The position numbers were made by a program, and so were the translations under genes. Of a DNA stretch of 64,000 nt, positions 48,668-61,269 are shown piece after piece. The stretch lies in contig JAJFZO010000191.1 of NCBI GenBank assembly GCA_021397835.1, forward strand, positions 4,531,001 through 4,595,000. Reading direction: 5' to 3'. The stretch is from Moringa oleifera. Taxonomy: Eukaryota > Streptophyta > Magnoliopsida > Brassicales > Moringaceae. Numbering within the stretch: position 1 is the first letter of the stretch; each line of letters opens with the position of its first letter. The notes beneath the pieces are model-generated. The model did not search any database, was not told the DNA's origin, and saw only the letters and a list, made by a program, of their open reading frames with translations.

Positions 48668-51600
48668 TCATTCTATTTGACTCGTGTTTCCATGGCCAAG
48701 TAAATCATCACAATTGGTTCCTTCACAAAGGCACTCCTGAGGATTTGCATAGAAATAGTCTTCCTCCTTTGGTTTGTCTGCAATAACCACACGGTGAGTG
48801 GGTTGGCCCATTCTTCTCTCGTGTGCTTTTTGTACAGCAATTGCAAACTCATGACGTGAGAGTGTTCCATTCTGATGCATATCCAGTAATTCGACAAGTT
48901 TTTTCCGATCTAGTAGGACAGTGTTTTTAAAACCAAGATACCTGTAGAAAATCTGGTCAGGAAGATTCTCAAGAACTTGCATGTAAGAAATAGCTACACT
49001 TTTCCCATCACTGAGTTCCTAAGAAACTAAACGTCTTGATGCAGAAAGGGGTGTAAATACCTGCGGTGACCTTCAACAAGTTTTGCCATGTTTCCATAAT
49101 ATGTTGGAATGAAAGTGTTACTGGCAATAGATACCATAAAATCTAGAGCTGCCATTTGAGATGAATGGTTCTGGAACAGCTGCAGCTCCACTGGATCCAA
49201 CAGCATCTCCTTTTTCACCTGGAATTACATGAACTCATGAGATCTAGAAGGATTACTTGTGAAAGTGTGAGCGGAAAAAAGAATTCAACATTCTACGGTT
49301 ACAGATAATTAGTATAAACATGATATTCTACGTCAGGTTCATGCTTTTGACATAGTCTCGGTGAGATTCTCTGGCTCAAACAAGTGCAGCAAGAAATATC
49401 TAATCAATCAACGTAGTTTGCCACTCAAAACTGGCATGCTTGCAGCTTCACACTTGGCCAATAATATCGGGTGGCAGCTCCAAAAAAGAGCATCACTGCT
49501 ACCCCTGGGCCCTAGCCACTGCCACCAATCTAGTGGACAAAGCATTCAATATTACTGGCCTGAATAATTTGTTTAATCAAATAAGTATTGCAGTCAGAGT
49601 TTGGGCAAAGGCTACATAGTTTAGTAAGTGTCATATCAAGAAAGATGCTATAAAGTGAAAGTCACAGATTGACTAAATTTCAAGTTGCAGGATAGTAACA
49701 AACTCACAATCCTTGGATATGCAGCTCTCAGTGCTGCCAGTCTTTTTTCACTGCCATAAATCTCACCAGATGCAATATAAATTTGTGTATCCTTTTCGAA
49801 ACCCAATGCTTGCAGAACTAATGTTGTTTCCTCTGGTGTCAGAGGACATAAACCTTGCGCTCTCTTCTCTTCAGACACAATCTCTTTCTCTCTCCACCAG
49901 GGATATGCATACCTGATGAAGCAAAGCAATGGAATAAATATTTCAATTGAAACACATAGCTGCCTTCGCAATCAGGATGTCATACATCCATCTGCCAATC
50001 CCAAAACACCAGTTGCTCATAATCCTTTACAGTGATAAATTGTCAAATTTTTATGATTTTTCAAAATCTTGTCCATCATTCATGCATCCCCTAGCAGCTA
50101 CTAAGTAGACATGGAACCCCTTTTATAAAGGAAGTGCATGTTAAGAAAATTAAGTGTAAGGATAACCCTCTGAAGATCTTCACGTGAACATTTCTGAAAA
50201 AGAATAAAATAATTTTCAAACAAACCTCATCCCCTTCAGCTCCTCAGCTTCTTCCTCAGTGCAGCCATGAGTACAACCTGAGAAAGCCAACATGTCCATC
50301 TCATACCTCAGATGCAAAGCGACAAAAGGTCCCTTAGCTCGAAGAATATTAACCAATTTATACCCCAACGTCTCAATCTGAGGAGTGAACTTCAGTCCTT
50401 GGAAATTAACACGGCACCTGAGTTTCTGAAGATCAAGGAGGACGCCATTGTTTGCTAGGCGTGTATCTGTTCTATTGAAGTGTAGAACTTTATGCTTACT
50501 GAAAAGAGGCAAAATCTGTACAAGAAAGTCGAACCAATTGGTTGAGGATTTCCATAAAAAGGATGAAAGAGAATGCATTTTGCATTCATCACATTCCTGT
50601 AGAACGTAACCCAAATAAGTTTCATTGAAAGTAATAATTGCACAAACCTGTTGCAAGTAATATTTTTCATCTGACCAGCTGACAGGAGGCATTTCAAATG
50701 GTTGGCATCCATATTTCCTATTATACCTCTTTGGAAGCCTCTTGACAATTCGTACCTCATCTCTTAGTGAATCAATGAAATGTTTGACATCAAAGATGTC
50801 CTCAAAATCACTGTAGAAAGAATCATAAGAGTTGGAATTTTTACATAAGCGATAAAATAAGGAAATTAAGACAGAATACTGCAGAAAATGAACATGCCTA
50901 GGGTCTGCCCAGAAAGATGTTTTATCAAGCTCTGGAACAACCAAAGTGAGATTCAAAAGGCGAGCAACAGTCACCATGTCACAGATCTGAAAAACGCAAG
51001 TAGCTAGTCAATGGCTTTAGATAGGGAAAAAAAGGGGGTTTTTTTGGGGGGAGGGGGGGCAAAGCAAGAGCAAGGCAACAAGTACTAACTGCAGCACGCA
51101 TTTGATTCAGGCCTCCATTGCAGGACACTCTTAGAAAGCCATTACTGGTGTAGTTTCCTGCAACATATTCAATAGTTAAGGTCTCCTTTCACCCAAAAGG
51201 GAACTAAAATCCAAAAATTTCAGTCAGGTAGAAACCATGAACTCCATTAGGATACAACAGATAAGAATTTCAAGTAAAAGAGGTCCCTCGCTCCTGATAA
51301 CCACACAGTTTTAAGTTGGCTAAGGCTTTGAATAAAACACTCTTAAAGAGAGCAGCATAGATGCCTAATGTATCCAGGAAAACAAAGATGATTCACCGTC
51401 TAGGGAAAGTTACTAAGGAAGATCTAATCATAAATTTGGTTGGGTAATATTTTGAAAGCCTAGAAGGACAAAAAATTAATCAGATTTGAATCCAATTTAT
51501 GAGAGCATATTAGGTAGCAAAAATTACATATACTTCCATGGTAATCAAGTCCAATGTAGATGTCACCATTAGTCGAGAAGCCAGGAAAGAACCAGCAATC

Positions 51601-52793
51601 TAGCGCGTATTTATTCTGCTCCCCAGCAATGGAATTCATCTTTTGTTATTACTTCTTGAAATACTAAAGTGCAGCAATTACTTCAATCAAATAGGAATTA
51701 ATATTTTTACAGAGACTTCATTTCCCATAAAAATTACACATCAAACATGGAGGATATGAAATAGGTTATAGATAGGATTTGACTGACATTAATTGACTAC
51801 AAAGACAATGATACTGAACCATGCTGACCAAGGATCCAGGCAGTTAAGATTGACACATGAAAAAAAATTTCAAGCTTGAGAAACACGGTTCTCTGGTTGG
51901 GAAGTTTATATTGCAAGTTACGAATATTCTTTTGTCTTCCATTATATGGCAAAGTATGAACCTCATCTTAGCTGAATATCCATCAATCCACTGTTCCACT
52001 CAGTTCATCATTTCAGCAAAGTAATAGTGCTTCACAGCATGCTCAGAAAGTTGCATCCAGACATCTGGATTTCAAAAGTTGCAGTTCTTTTCTAACTCAA
52101 TTTCTGCATAACTACATACCTCTTTTACCTGGGATAACCTCTGTCTTCAAACTTTTGATAGCATATTTTTCCCAAAAGCACTTTGATTAAAGTATTCATG
52201 GATTTGTTGCTACTGAACTACTCCCCTATAAGCTGAATAACTAAAAAGTACAATTATCCAGCTTAAGACACTCAATAGCCGAACAAATTTAATCAACTTT
52301 ATCCCTAAAACAAACCAAACCCACTTTCTGTAGGCCTCTACTATCCCCATTTTATTAACCAACTTTTTGTTTAGCCAAGAGAATCTGCGTCATTTAATTG
52401 TAATAAAAAACTAAAGACACAATTTATCCATGCATACATACCAAATCGAATGTTCTATCAATTTAATCAACTTAGGGTCCAAAACAGCTTAGACGCTCAA
52501 AAAAAAAAAAAAGGAATTTAGAAAAAGAAAAACAAAAGCTTACTTGCAGGAGGAAGAGGTGGCGGCGATCGCACGGGCTGTTCAACACTACCAAATCGTG
52601 ATATATGATTGGTCAAGTTGGTAAGTAAACGTGGATGCCACAGCTCCCCGACGGCAACGAGCTGAACCAAACAGGTCCATACCAAAATGCTGGAACAGAC
52701 TCTGATGAACCACACCTGTAAGCGAGTCTTTGGGATCACCGGCGCTTGAAGCTTATCGCACCTCCCCTGTACATTCTCAGATCTAACCTCCAT
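48668..52793 (-). CDS. O-fucosyltransferase-family (GT106) Golgi glycosyltransferase, RG-I rhamnosyltransferase-like
   Basis: Eight exons: 52793-52544, 51157-51090, 50986-50898, 50810-50648, 50515-50226, 49912-49708, 49218-49061 and 48941-48668, giving 498 residues. A short cytosolic tail precedes one membrane anchor (about 28-48), then a Pro-rich stem. The catalytic region contains [16 protein letters not shown] (96-111), the GDP-sugar family motif [14 protein letters not shown] (258-271), and [14 protein letters not shown]. It ends with the acidic [14 protein letters not shown] segment. Members of this plant clade include rhamnogalacturonan-I rhamnosyltransferases (RRT), so a pectin role is plausible but unproven. 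The intron after exon 3 starts with GC, not GT. An ATG at 52808 would add five residues; 52793 gives the conserved MEVRSEN start. The 1386-nt first intron (51158-52543) has no exon I could support. Confidence 0.93.
50811..50897 (-). other. Probable GC-AG intron, 87 nt, stop-free in frame
   Basis: The exon side reads CCTAG and the intron begins GCATGT, ending CTACAG. Joining here restores WADPSDFEDIF, the conserved junction of the family. The 87 nt equal 29 codons without a stop, so retention would keep the frame open. Confidence 0.75.
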
Positions 52794-55700
52794 TTCTCTT
52801 CCACACACCTCATTGCCGCTTCATCGAAAATATTATTTTTGGCACCGATTTTGGCAAAAATCGCGATTACCCAATAGGACCTTATAATTAATCCCTAAAA
52901 CAAACTGAAAGCAGAAAAACAATAATGTATCTCAAATGGCTAGACAGTTTATGGGGTAAAGCCTTGAACTTGTCACAAATTTGAAGCTTTAGCGAGAGAT
53001 CATAAAAGAAGCCCCAAAAAGGGTCCACAGCCAGACGCAAGGAGCAAGGGATCAGAAGCAGTAAAAGGCTCAAGGGAGAGAAATAAATTCCCACCAAACA
53101 AACACAACCGTCAAAGCAGTTCTCTTGAAAAATAAATTCTAAGGAAAAAAACTTCTTTCTCCAGAATCACTTTCTGTCAAATTTCCTGCTACAACATTCC
53201 ATCTACTTATTCCTAACCGGATTTTTTCTTCAAACAAACAAACCAAAAAAAAAACAAAAAATCATTCTTCCAAGCGGATCTTCTTTTCAATGCTGGATTT
53301 AAAAGCGCATCTGTGAATTATTTCGTTTCTTGCCAGATCCGAGCAGAGAGAATCGGACGGCTCCGATCTTCCCTATGATTTTGTTCCCATTAAGTTTTTT
53401 TAATATATCACTATTTTCCTTTTTTTTTTTTTTCCCCCTTTGGTGGCAGGAATCATAGTTGTTTTCCCTTTTTCATTTAAAAAAGAAAAAAGAAGACTCT
53501 TTCAAGCCTTTCTGGTCGTGCCCAACTCTATATTTTAATTATCCAAAAATTGAAACTTTATCCTTCAACTTTTATTCAAATAATAATAGAATAATAGTTT
53601 TCTCTTTTCTTCAACTTAAAAATATTTTAATAATTTTTTTAAGTAAATACTAATAAAACATATAAATAAATAAACATACGGACAACAGAAGCTGGAAGAG
53701 GAATACATGCCAAACTTGCTTGAAGGATTCATGGTTTTAAAGCAGGGCTGAAACTTTTTATTAATTTGAGTGCTATTAAATATTTAACAGAATAATGATA
53801 TATAATAATTTAATAAAATTAATTATTAATTTTTAATTTTTATATTAATATATTAAATTTTTTAATATATTTTTAATAAAAACTCAAAATCAATTCAAAT
53901 GGGCAAACATTTTTGTCATTTGAGGTATTACTTAAACCAATTTTGTTTGTTCGTTCAATGGATGCAGGAACAGCTTCCTTTTCTCTTGCCTTTATTGTAG
54001 ATATATGGGGCAACTCAGGCTCGATAATGGGCCAGTTCGGGTTGGTCCAAAAATTTGTGATTTAAGTTTGGTTCGATCCGCTATCCAACGGGTATTGTAA
54101 ATTAATGGATCGGATTGAGCCCGTTAATTTTTTTATAATTTATTTAATAGTTTAATTTATTGGACTTTATATGAATTATTATTAAGTATTAAACAGGTTT
54201 TATTTAAATTTTATATTAGCTATTTTCAGACTTTAAATAGATTTTATGTATGTTTATGTAAGCTTAATAAGGGTATTATATGGACTTTAAATAAGTTTTA
54301 TTATGTTTTACATAGATATAAGTTAATATTTTATAAATTATATTATTTGTTATTTTTAAAATAAATAATGTAAAAAACTATTTATATATGATATTAATAT
54401 AAATAATTATATTTAATTAAATAAATATAATTTTAAAAAATTAATGCATCATTATAAGATTACATTTCAATTAAATTAACACCTACTTATTTGTGGATCA
54501 TATACATTTTTCAATTTTATCATCCAAAGAAGTATATCTTAAAAAAAAACATTAAATAAACTTATATCTATTATATAATTTTTAACCTTTAAGAAAATTA
54601 GTATAATTAAATTTAGTTTCATATATATTGTTATTTACTAATTGTTTTGTTATCTTTTTCTATATTGCATTGTTTTGTATTTTTTATTCACCAAAATTTA
54701 AATCTTTCAAATATATAAGTGCTTCAATGGCAAAAAATGTTAAACTTGTTATTGTGTTTTATAATAATGATCATAAATTAATTTAATTTTAGCTGCAAGA
54801 ATAAAAATTATTAATAATTTAATTATACAAGCTTAAATATAAGATTTGTTAATCTTAATGGTTGATCCAAATATAATCCGCTTATTGATATTAACGGGTT
54901 ATTCCAAATATAGTATCATTATAGCTCGTTTTTAATTCTAATAGGCTAGCTCAAATATGGCCCGATGGTGACTTAATGATTAACCTTAACGAGTTGATCC
55001 ATCGGACAATGAGTTTCAAAATTTTAAGCTCATGGTTGGACCCATTATTCAAATGAATAACCCTTACTTGATTCTATTAATAAATGAGTCATACTATAGC
55101 TCGATGAGTTAAACTATGAACCAATCGATCCGTGGATCATGAGCTAACTGATGAGCTGATAGGCAATTGAATCAGAAAAATAATAAATTATATAAGAATT
55201 TTTTGTTCTACTTTTTATTAATTTTTAATTAAAAATTATAATTTATCATATTAATAAGTAAAATCAAAATAAATAAATAATTAGTTTTATTTTATTAAAA
55301 TAAAAATAATTTATAATGTTATTCACTTCAAAATCATTAGCTTTTTCTTTTGATTTTATTAAAACTTAAAATGAATAAAGTTATTAATAATCATTTTGAA
55401 TATGATTCATCATTCGCTAACATCTATTATACTTTAATAAATTTTAAATTATATTTTAATTATTAAAGTAAAAATTTTTAATTTAAGTTGAATATGAAAA
55501 AATGTTAGCATTCTACAGTACTAATTTTAAGAATTATTACAGATCTGATCATATATTATTTCAAATTTTTATTTGAGATCTCTTTATTTTTTTTTTCTAT
55601 TAGGGTTCCCATTTTCTATTTTTGTTATCATTAAAATATAGAAATCTAAGAAAAAATTTTAACTTTAATAATACAAAAACAATGATCATCACCATAATCC

Positions 55701-56100
55701 TAATTTACTTTGTCATCGAAATTTTAACAACATTATGATAATTATGTAAATAAAAATTAAACAAATTAAAATAACGATAACTAATTTAAATAAAATAAAA
55801 AACTTCATAAATAATTAAATAATTTTATAAATATTATAATAATTATACAAATAATCTAAAATAATAATATTTTTTATAAAAATAAATATATTTTATTCAT
55901 ATATTTGACAGTTTTATCAAATAAAGTTTTATGTTTAAAAAATATATTATAGACCTAAAGTAATAAATCATTGATTTTGAGGTATTTTTGTCATTGCAAA
56001 AAGATAGTAGCAGGAATGTACGGCCTGCGTAAGTCCCCTGCTATTTGAGTAGTAGCCAGTTCTGTAAAACACAACAGGCAGAAGATTAAAGGATTTCTCT
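52794..56100. other. O-FucT upstream region followed by AT-rich spacer
   Basis: 52794 to about 53480 is the 5' leader/promoter of the O-fucosyltransferase-family gene. Beyond this, DNA is AT-rich. A stretch at 54000-55170 with many GATC/CGGGTT/GAGCTG-like words looks like an old repeat but has no ends or ORF I can define. Confidence 0.45.
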
Positions 56101-56279
56101 TACGCTCCATAAGCAATCAGAGTTGGGCAACACACCTGCAAAACAGAACTTCTTTTTGTATAATTTTCTCATAGCCAAACAAACACAAACATAAACAATG
56201 AAGCCATAGAAATTGAACAGGATCAAATAGGTAAAACTGCCAAAAATTAAATGATGAACACCTCTCCTTCAATAGAAAA

Positions 56280-57070
56280 CTGGATTTCAGGAGTGATAGC
56301 GATGAAGCAGAGCAGATGGAGGGATTCGGGAGCTGGTGGAGGTGGAGGTGGAACTTTTGTAAGGTAAAACAAGAACTCCGTTCCTATAATTTAAGGATGC
56401 GTGACGGATGAAAGGGAGCTAGAAGTGGAAGTAGTGGCGGCAACAGTGGTGGAGTGGCTTTCGCATTCAGAGTTATTGCTCATATTAAGATTCTTCTCAC
56501 GATCTAAGGAGGGTTGTATGGACGTCCAGTCCTCTGTAACAGTGACTACCCTTTGTGTTCTTCTCATTCCTAGTACTTATACCATAATTACTATACGATC
56601 TGGTGTTAGTGGTGCTGATGAAATCGTCGAGAATATAAATAGCCTCAGGGGGGATGAAGGCATATCTCTTATCATGAACCTGGATACACTTCTCTATTAA
56701 ATTGGATGAAACGATCGAGGCTTTCTCTTGGCTTACCAATGATGTTGACGTTGCTCCCGCACAGAAAATAGGAGAACTTGTGTTTGGAGTTTAGGCGGCT
56801 GACGCCAACATTAGAGGAGGATCAGGAGCCTATTGGGACTGTGACATCGGTGAGGTTAACGAAGCGTGAAAGGAAGAGGCCGTGAGCCGTGCAGAAGGGA
56901 TGGAACGCAGACAATGAGCGAAAAGACAGGGGACGATAAGTTTCTCGAGGCACAATCGAGCCAGAGGAACACACCACCAAGATCACAGCAAGCTTGATGG
57001 CCGGCATAGTGCTGTGGTTGATCTCGGTCAAGCAAGCTAATGGAGAGCGATTAACGCAAAGGAGAATCAA
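56280..57070. other. Unidentified GC-richer island, possible gene relic
   Basis: A block of near-balanced composition inside AT-rich DNA. The minus strand has a start at 57007 (MPAIKLAVILVVCSSGSIVP) with a hydrophobic, signal-peptide-like beginning, stopping at 56822. Further minus-strand coding-like sequence continues in shifted frames to about 56500. The plus strand has an ORF at 56401-56700. I do not recognise a family; it may be a broken gene or repeat fragment. Confidence 0.3.
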
Positions 57071-57112
57071 AATGCACCGTTTTGAGATAGTAAATAAATA
57101 ATACAAACTCAA

Positions 57113-58200
57113 ATTTACCTACTTTCTTCTCTTTTATATTTATTAATGTTTTAATTAAATACTTCTTTCTGTTTTACAAAAATAATATTTAGTGACAACG
57201 ACAATGTAAATTAATTGAAAAAAAAAAATCATGGCAACGCTGGGTTAAAGCCCAACTGGTCAGCCTCAGTTGAGCTCAAGCATGTTTTTTTTTTTTTTTT
57301 CTTCCATGCTAATGATGAGAAAACATTGTCGTTGATTTTGTAATTATTTTTTGATAAATAAATCATTTAATAGGATTTTAATATTTATTATTTAAAATTT
57401 AATGAGTTTAAAATTTTCATTTAAATTCTCAGTTTTTCATAAGATTTTTACAATTGATTGCAAAGCAGATCGATTTATAGAAAAAAAAGTTTTTTTCGTT
57501 CATTATTTTTTAATTAAAATTTAATTATTTTATCTATTTGTATAATTATTTCAAATTAATTATACAATATTTAGCAATGATTTATATAAAAATTTAAATA
57601 TTTTAAATATAAATTAAGTTTTCGCTTGATGTCATATCATAATATAATTTCAGTAATTCAATTTTTAATAACAACATAAAATTTAAAATACGTAAAATAT
57701 TTTTATATTATTTTAAAAAAATATCTTTGGGTGATAATAATTTTAATAATTTTCAAAACAAAATATGCTGTTATTTATCAATTATCTAAATTGATTTGAG
57801 AAATTAAAAATGTTAAGAACAATTTATAAATAAAAATAAAATCACTTGAATTATTAAATTTTTTAAAAATAAAAATTTTAAATACTTAAATCAAGTATCT
57901 TATCAATGAAAAGTCTTGTTTATGGAAATTTTTTAATGAAAAATTAAATAAAAATTTTTATTTTAAAATAAATAATTATATAATATATTATTATATAAAA
58001 ATAATGGAGAATTCATTTTTATCACTCAGCTTCACATTTCAAATATGTATAAAACTTTTATTGATAATAAAATATTATAATATATATATGATGTCACAAT
58101 ATTTACGATATTATTTATATTATATATATAAATAACAAAAAAATATTTTATTTTAAAATTATTAAATATAATATAAAAATAATAAAATTATTAATTTAAG
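57113..58200. other. AT-rich spacer
   Basis: No coding or RNA signal seen; homopolymeric A and T runs. Confidence 0.6.
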
Positions 58201-58259
58201 AGTAATTTTAATATATGTAATTGATAGGAAAACATACTTTAGTATTGAGAAGCTAGAAT

Positions 58260-60600
58260 TAAGGCAAAAGATGAGCCAAAGAAAAGTGGCATGATAAGGT
58301 TATGGGTCTTACGAATTTCTAATAATATTGAATGAATGCTTTTATCACATTTTGTAATTTGATGAATAATGTGCTTCATAAGTTTTTGGATAAATTTGTA
58401 GTTATATACTTAGATGACATTATTGTATATAGTGAATCATCGGTTGAACTGTGAATCATTTGACGGTTATCTTCTCTAAATTAAAAGAATATAAGCTTTA
58501 TGTATATATATAAAACATTGTGAATTTTTTCATTAAGAAGTTTAATTTTTGGAACATTGGGTTAGTAAGGGTCAAATAAGAATTGATGAAGGAAAGGTGT
58601 AAGTTATCGTGGATTGGCTTATGCCAAGGAAGATCTTTGACTGCAGTCATTCCTTAAGTGGCAAATTACTATAAAAAATTCATCAAAAAGCTAACATAAA
58701 AAAAAGAAAGAAAAAAAAAGAACGAGTTAACCCCTTGATAGATTTGTTCAAGAAGGAACAAACATGATATTGTACGGATGCTTGTTAAGATGCTTTTGAA
58801 AGGCTAAAGATAAGTATATCTTTGAGGTATATATATATATATGTTTTGGATAATGCCATTGAAGGGATTCTAATGCAAGAGAGACATTTAATTGCTTTCG
58901 AGAGTCAAAAGTTAAAAAATGTAGAATAGAGATATTTAATCCATGAAAAGGAGATGGCTACAATAATACATTGCTTGGATATATGGAGATATTATTTGTT
59001 AAGTATAAAATTTAGAATGATAACAAACAATGTGGCAAGTACATACCTCAAGACCTAGAAGAAACTAACAACTAAGCAAGCATGTTAACAGGCATTTCGT
59101 ACTGAATTCAACTTTGTTCGGTTGCATAAGCATGGTAAGCAAAACCAGATTGTGGATGCTTTGAGTAAAAAGAAAGTTTGAAGCTTATGTTGGAATATTG
59201 TCTTTAATCTAGACAATGTTAATGATTGTAAGAAAGAGTAGTCCCAGTTAGATAACAATTATTTGAATCTTAAGCACCAAGTTGTTACGAGCTTAATTTG
59301 AAAGTACTGATCAGAGGATGACCTACAGTATAATAATGATAATATGTTATATGTGCCAAGTGGCGGTGGCTTGAGAAGGGAATTATTTAAAGAAACTCAT
59401 GGCTTTTTATGGATTGATCACCTAGGGGTAAAGAGAACATTGGTTATGTTGGAAAAATCACATTTTTTGCTTAAGATAAAACAAAACGTGGAGCAATTTA
59501 TTAAGACTTGTCTCATATGCCAATGAGATAAGATTAAAAGAAAAAAAGGAGGCAAAATTGTTATAGCCCTTGCCTATTCTTGGGAAGCCATAATCGTTAG
59601 TTTTTTGAATGTCAAAGATATGAAATTAATCCTAGTTGTGATTGGTCGTTTTTTAAGTATGTCATATTCATTGTTGCATTACAAGCTAGTCTAATGAACA
59701 TAGCGATTGAGATAATGATAAAAAATGTGATGCCGTATTATGGATTGTCAAAGGATATAATTAGTGACAAAGACTTAAGGTTTAAAGGTTGGTTCTTTAC
59801 TATGCCTTTTAATATGATGGGGTCAAAATTAAATTTTTTTTATTACTAATTATTCCCAGACAAATAACTAGATTGCTTGCAGGAACTAGTTATTGAAAGA
59901 ATATTTGAGGCACTATGTCACTATTAGCCAAATGAACTGGTTGAAGTTGCTGGATATTGCTTAACTTTGGCATAATATCCACTGGTTCTTAGTAATAGGG
60001 ATGAGCCTAATAGAGAAAATTCTAAAAAGATAACCCTTAACTTCACATGAAATTGTGAAGCAAAAAATCATAAGGGCTTTGACTAACAACTTATTGGTTT
60101 GCTTGTGATAGTATGAACTGGAATAGTTTGGCTACGATCGCTAGAAGGATGTAGAAATATATTGATAAAAAAAATAAAGGATTTACAGTTCTAAATGGGG
60201 AAATAATGGCTTAACTAACCCCGCAAATCTAAAAGAAAGTGATTGATAAAAAATACCATAAAGGGCTTATACAAAAATATAATAACTCATTCGAAATTAT
60301 TCAAAAGGTAAGCAATGTGGCTTACAGATTACGGTTACCTAAACGATTCAAAATCTATCCGACATTTCATGTGAGTTTCTTGAAGAAATATCACGAGGAT
60401 GATGATACGGGTTGGGAGAAAGTAAGAAGAGCTCCTCCAAAGATTAGAAAGCAATTTGATTAAGAGTTGGTAGAAATCCAAAAACATAGGATCCATCGGG
60501 GGAGTAAAAAAAAACATAAATTGAGTACTTAGTGCGATGACAAGGTAAAGATATGGGGTGCCTATCAAATCCACAAGATAAGATAACATATCTTTGATCT
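58260..60600 (+). mobile_element. Decayed Ty3/gypsy retrotransposon pol fragment, plus orientation
   Basis: Domains appear in pol order with many stops and frameshifts. A reverse transcriptase YLDDIIVYSE motif lies at about 58405-58436, followed by RNase H-like remnants to about 59170. The integrase zinc-binding segment at 59344-59526 has THGFLWIDHLGVKRT and CLICQ (H2C2-type). Weak integrase core follows (MKLILVVIGRF; FNMMGSKLNF). A C-terminal segment at 60239-60463 (NVAYRLRLP, HVSFLKKYH) is typical of gypsy integrase tails. The order RT-RH-INT indicates Ty3/gypsy rather than copia. The copy cannot encode a working polyprotein. Confidence 0.85.
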
Positions 60601-60633
60601 CGTTTATATGGAACATCACGCCAACATAACTTA

Positions 60634-60645
60634 GCTTTGATACCA
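60634..60645 (-). other. Primer-binding-site-like sequence (initiator tRNA-Met type)
   Basis: The minus strand reads TGGTATCAAAGC, differing at one position from TGGTATCAGAGC, the usual plant LTR-element PBS. It follows ...TGACA, a possible LTR end, after three bases. Confidence 0.6.
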
Positions 60646-60648
60646 AAT

Positions 60649-61250
60649 TGTCAATTGGTTAACTTTTATAAGCCAAACTTCTTCGAGTGATGGTACAAAT
60701 GACACCTAACTTGTGAGCTATTTTACATTGAAGCATGCTACAATCAAGTATACATATAAAATAGTCTATAGAAAATACAAATGCACACGCGCTAGCTAAT
60801 AAATGAGTACATTTAAGATTTACGAGAACTAATACTAATCATTTCTTGATTTGAAAAAAGAATACAACCAAAACTCAATAAGACAACATAATTCGATTAT
60901 TCTACTTATCGTATAATCTAATATACAAGAAAGATGCGATTGACATTCTTAATCACTTATGGTTTATGGCTTGATCTCCTTGTAGCATGTTAGCCAACTA
61001 CTTGTTTGTGATTATCAAACCAACTAACCATTTCAGGTGTACACCGTGCGCCTTATGTATGTGCATTCATCTAACTTATCACCAATACATGCTAATATCT
61101 GATGCCCACAAGTGGTTTGTTTGTTACTCGCTCAAGTGCCTTGCCTGCATGTTAAGTCTTCTAAGTTATCTCGACAACCTGAAGCTACAAGACTTTCCAA
61201 GCACTAAATAATTGAGTAGTTGTTATATAAAAAAAAATTTAATACCACTT
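60649..61250 (-). repeat. LTR-like block between two inverted gypsy pol copies
   Basis: The block begins on the plus strand with TGTCAATTGG, so on the minus strand it ends TGACA just before the PBS-like site. Its other end lies somewhere near 61200-61260 and is not defined. It is less AT-rich than its surroundings and non-coding. No second LTR copy was found in the window. Confidence 0.4.
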
Positions 61251-61269
61251 CTTGGCAATATGTGCCAAG

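Noticed and set aside
51540..51650. Minus-strand open segment inside the first intron of the O-fucosyltransferase-family gene (starts [16 protein letters not shown])
   Set aside because: Exon 1 joins exon 2 directly to give the family-conserved stem and NYTSNG; adding this segment is not supported by conservation.
54000..55170. Region with recurrent CGGGTT/GATCC/GAGCTGA words, suspected old transposon
   Set aside because: No terminal repeats, target duplication or ORF could be defined by eye.
60335..60646. 103-codon minus-strand ORF
   Set aside because: Lies over the broken plus-strand gypsy tail and the PBS-like site; no protein features of its own.
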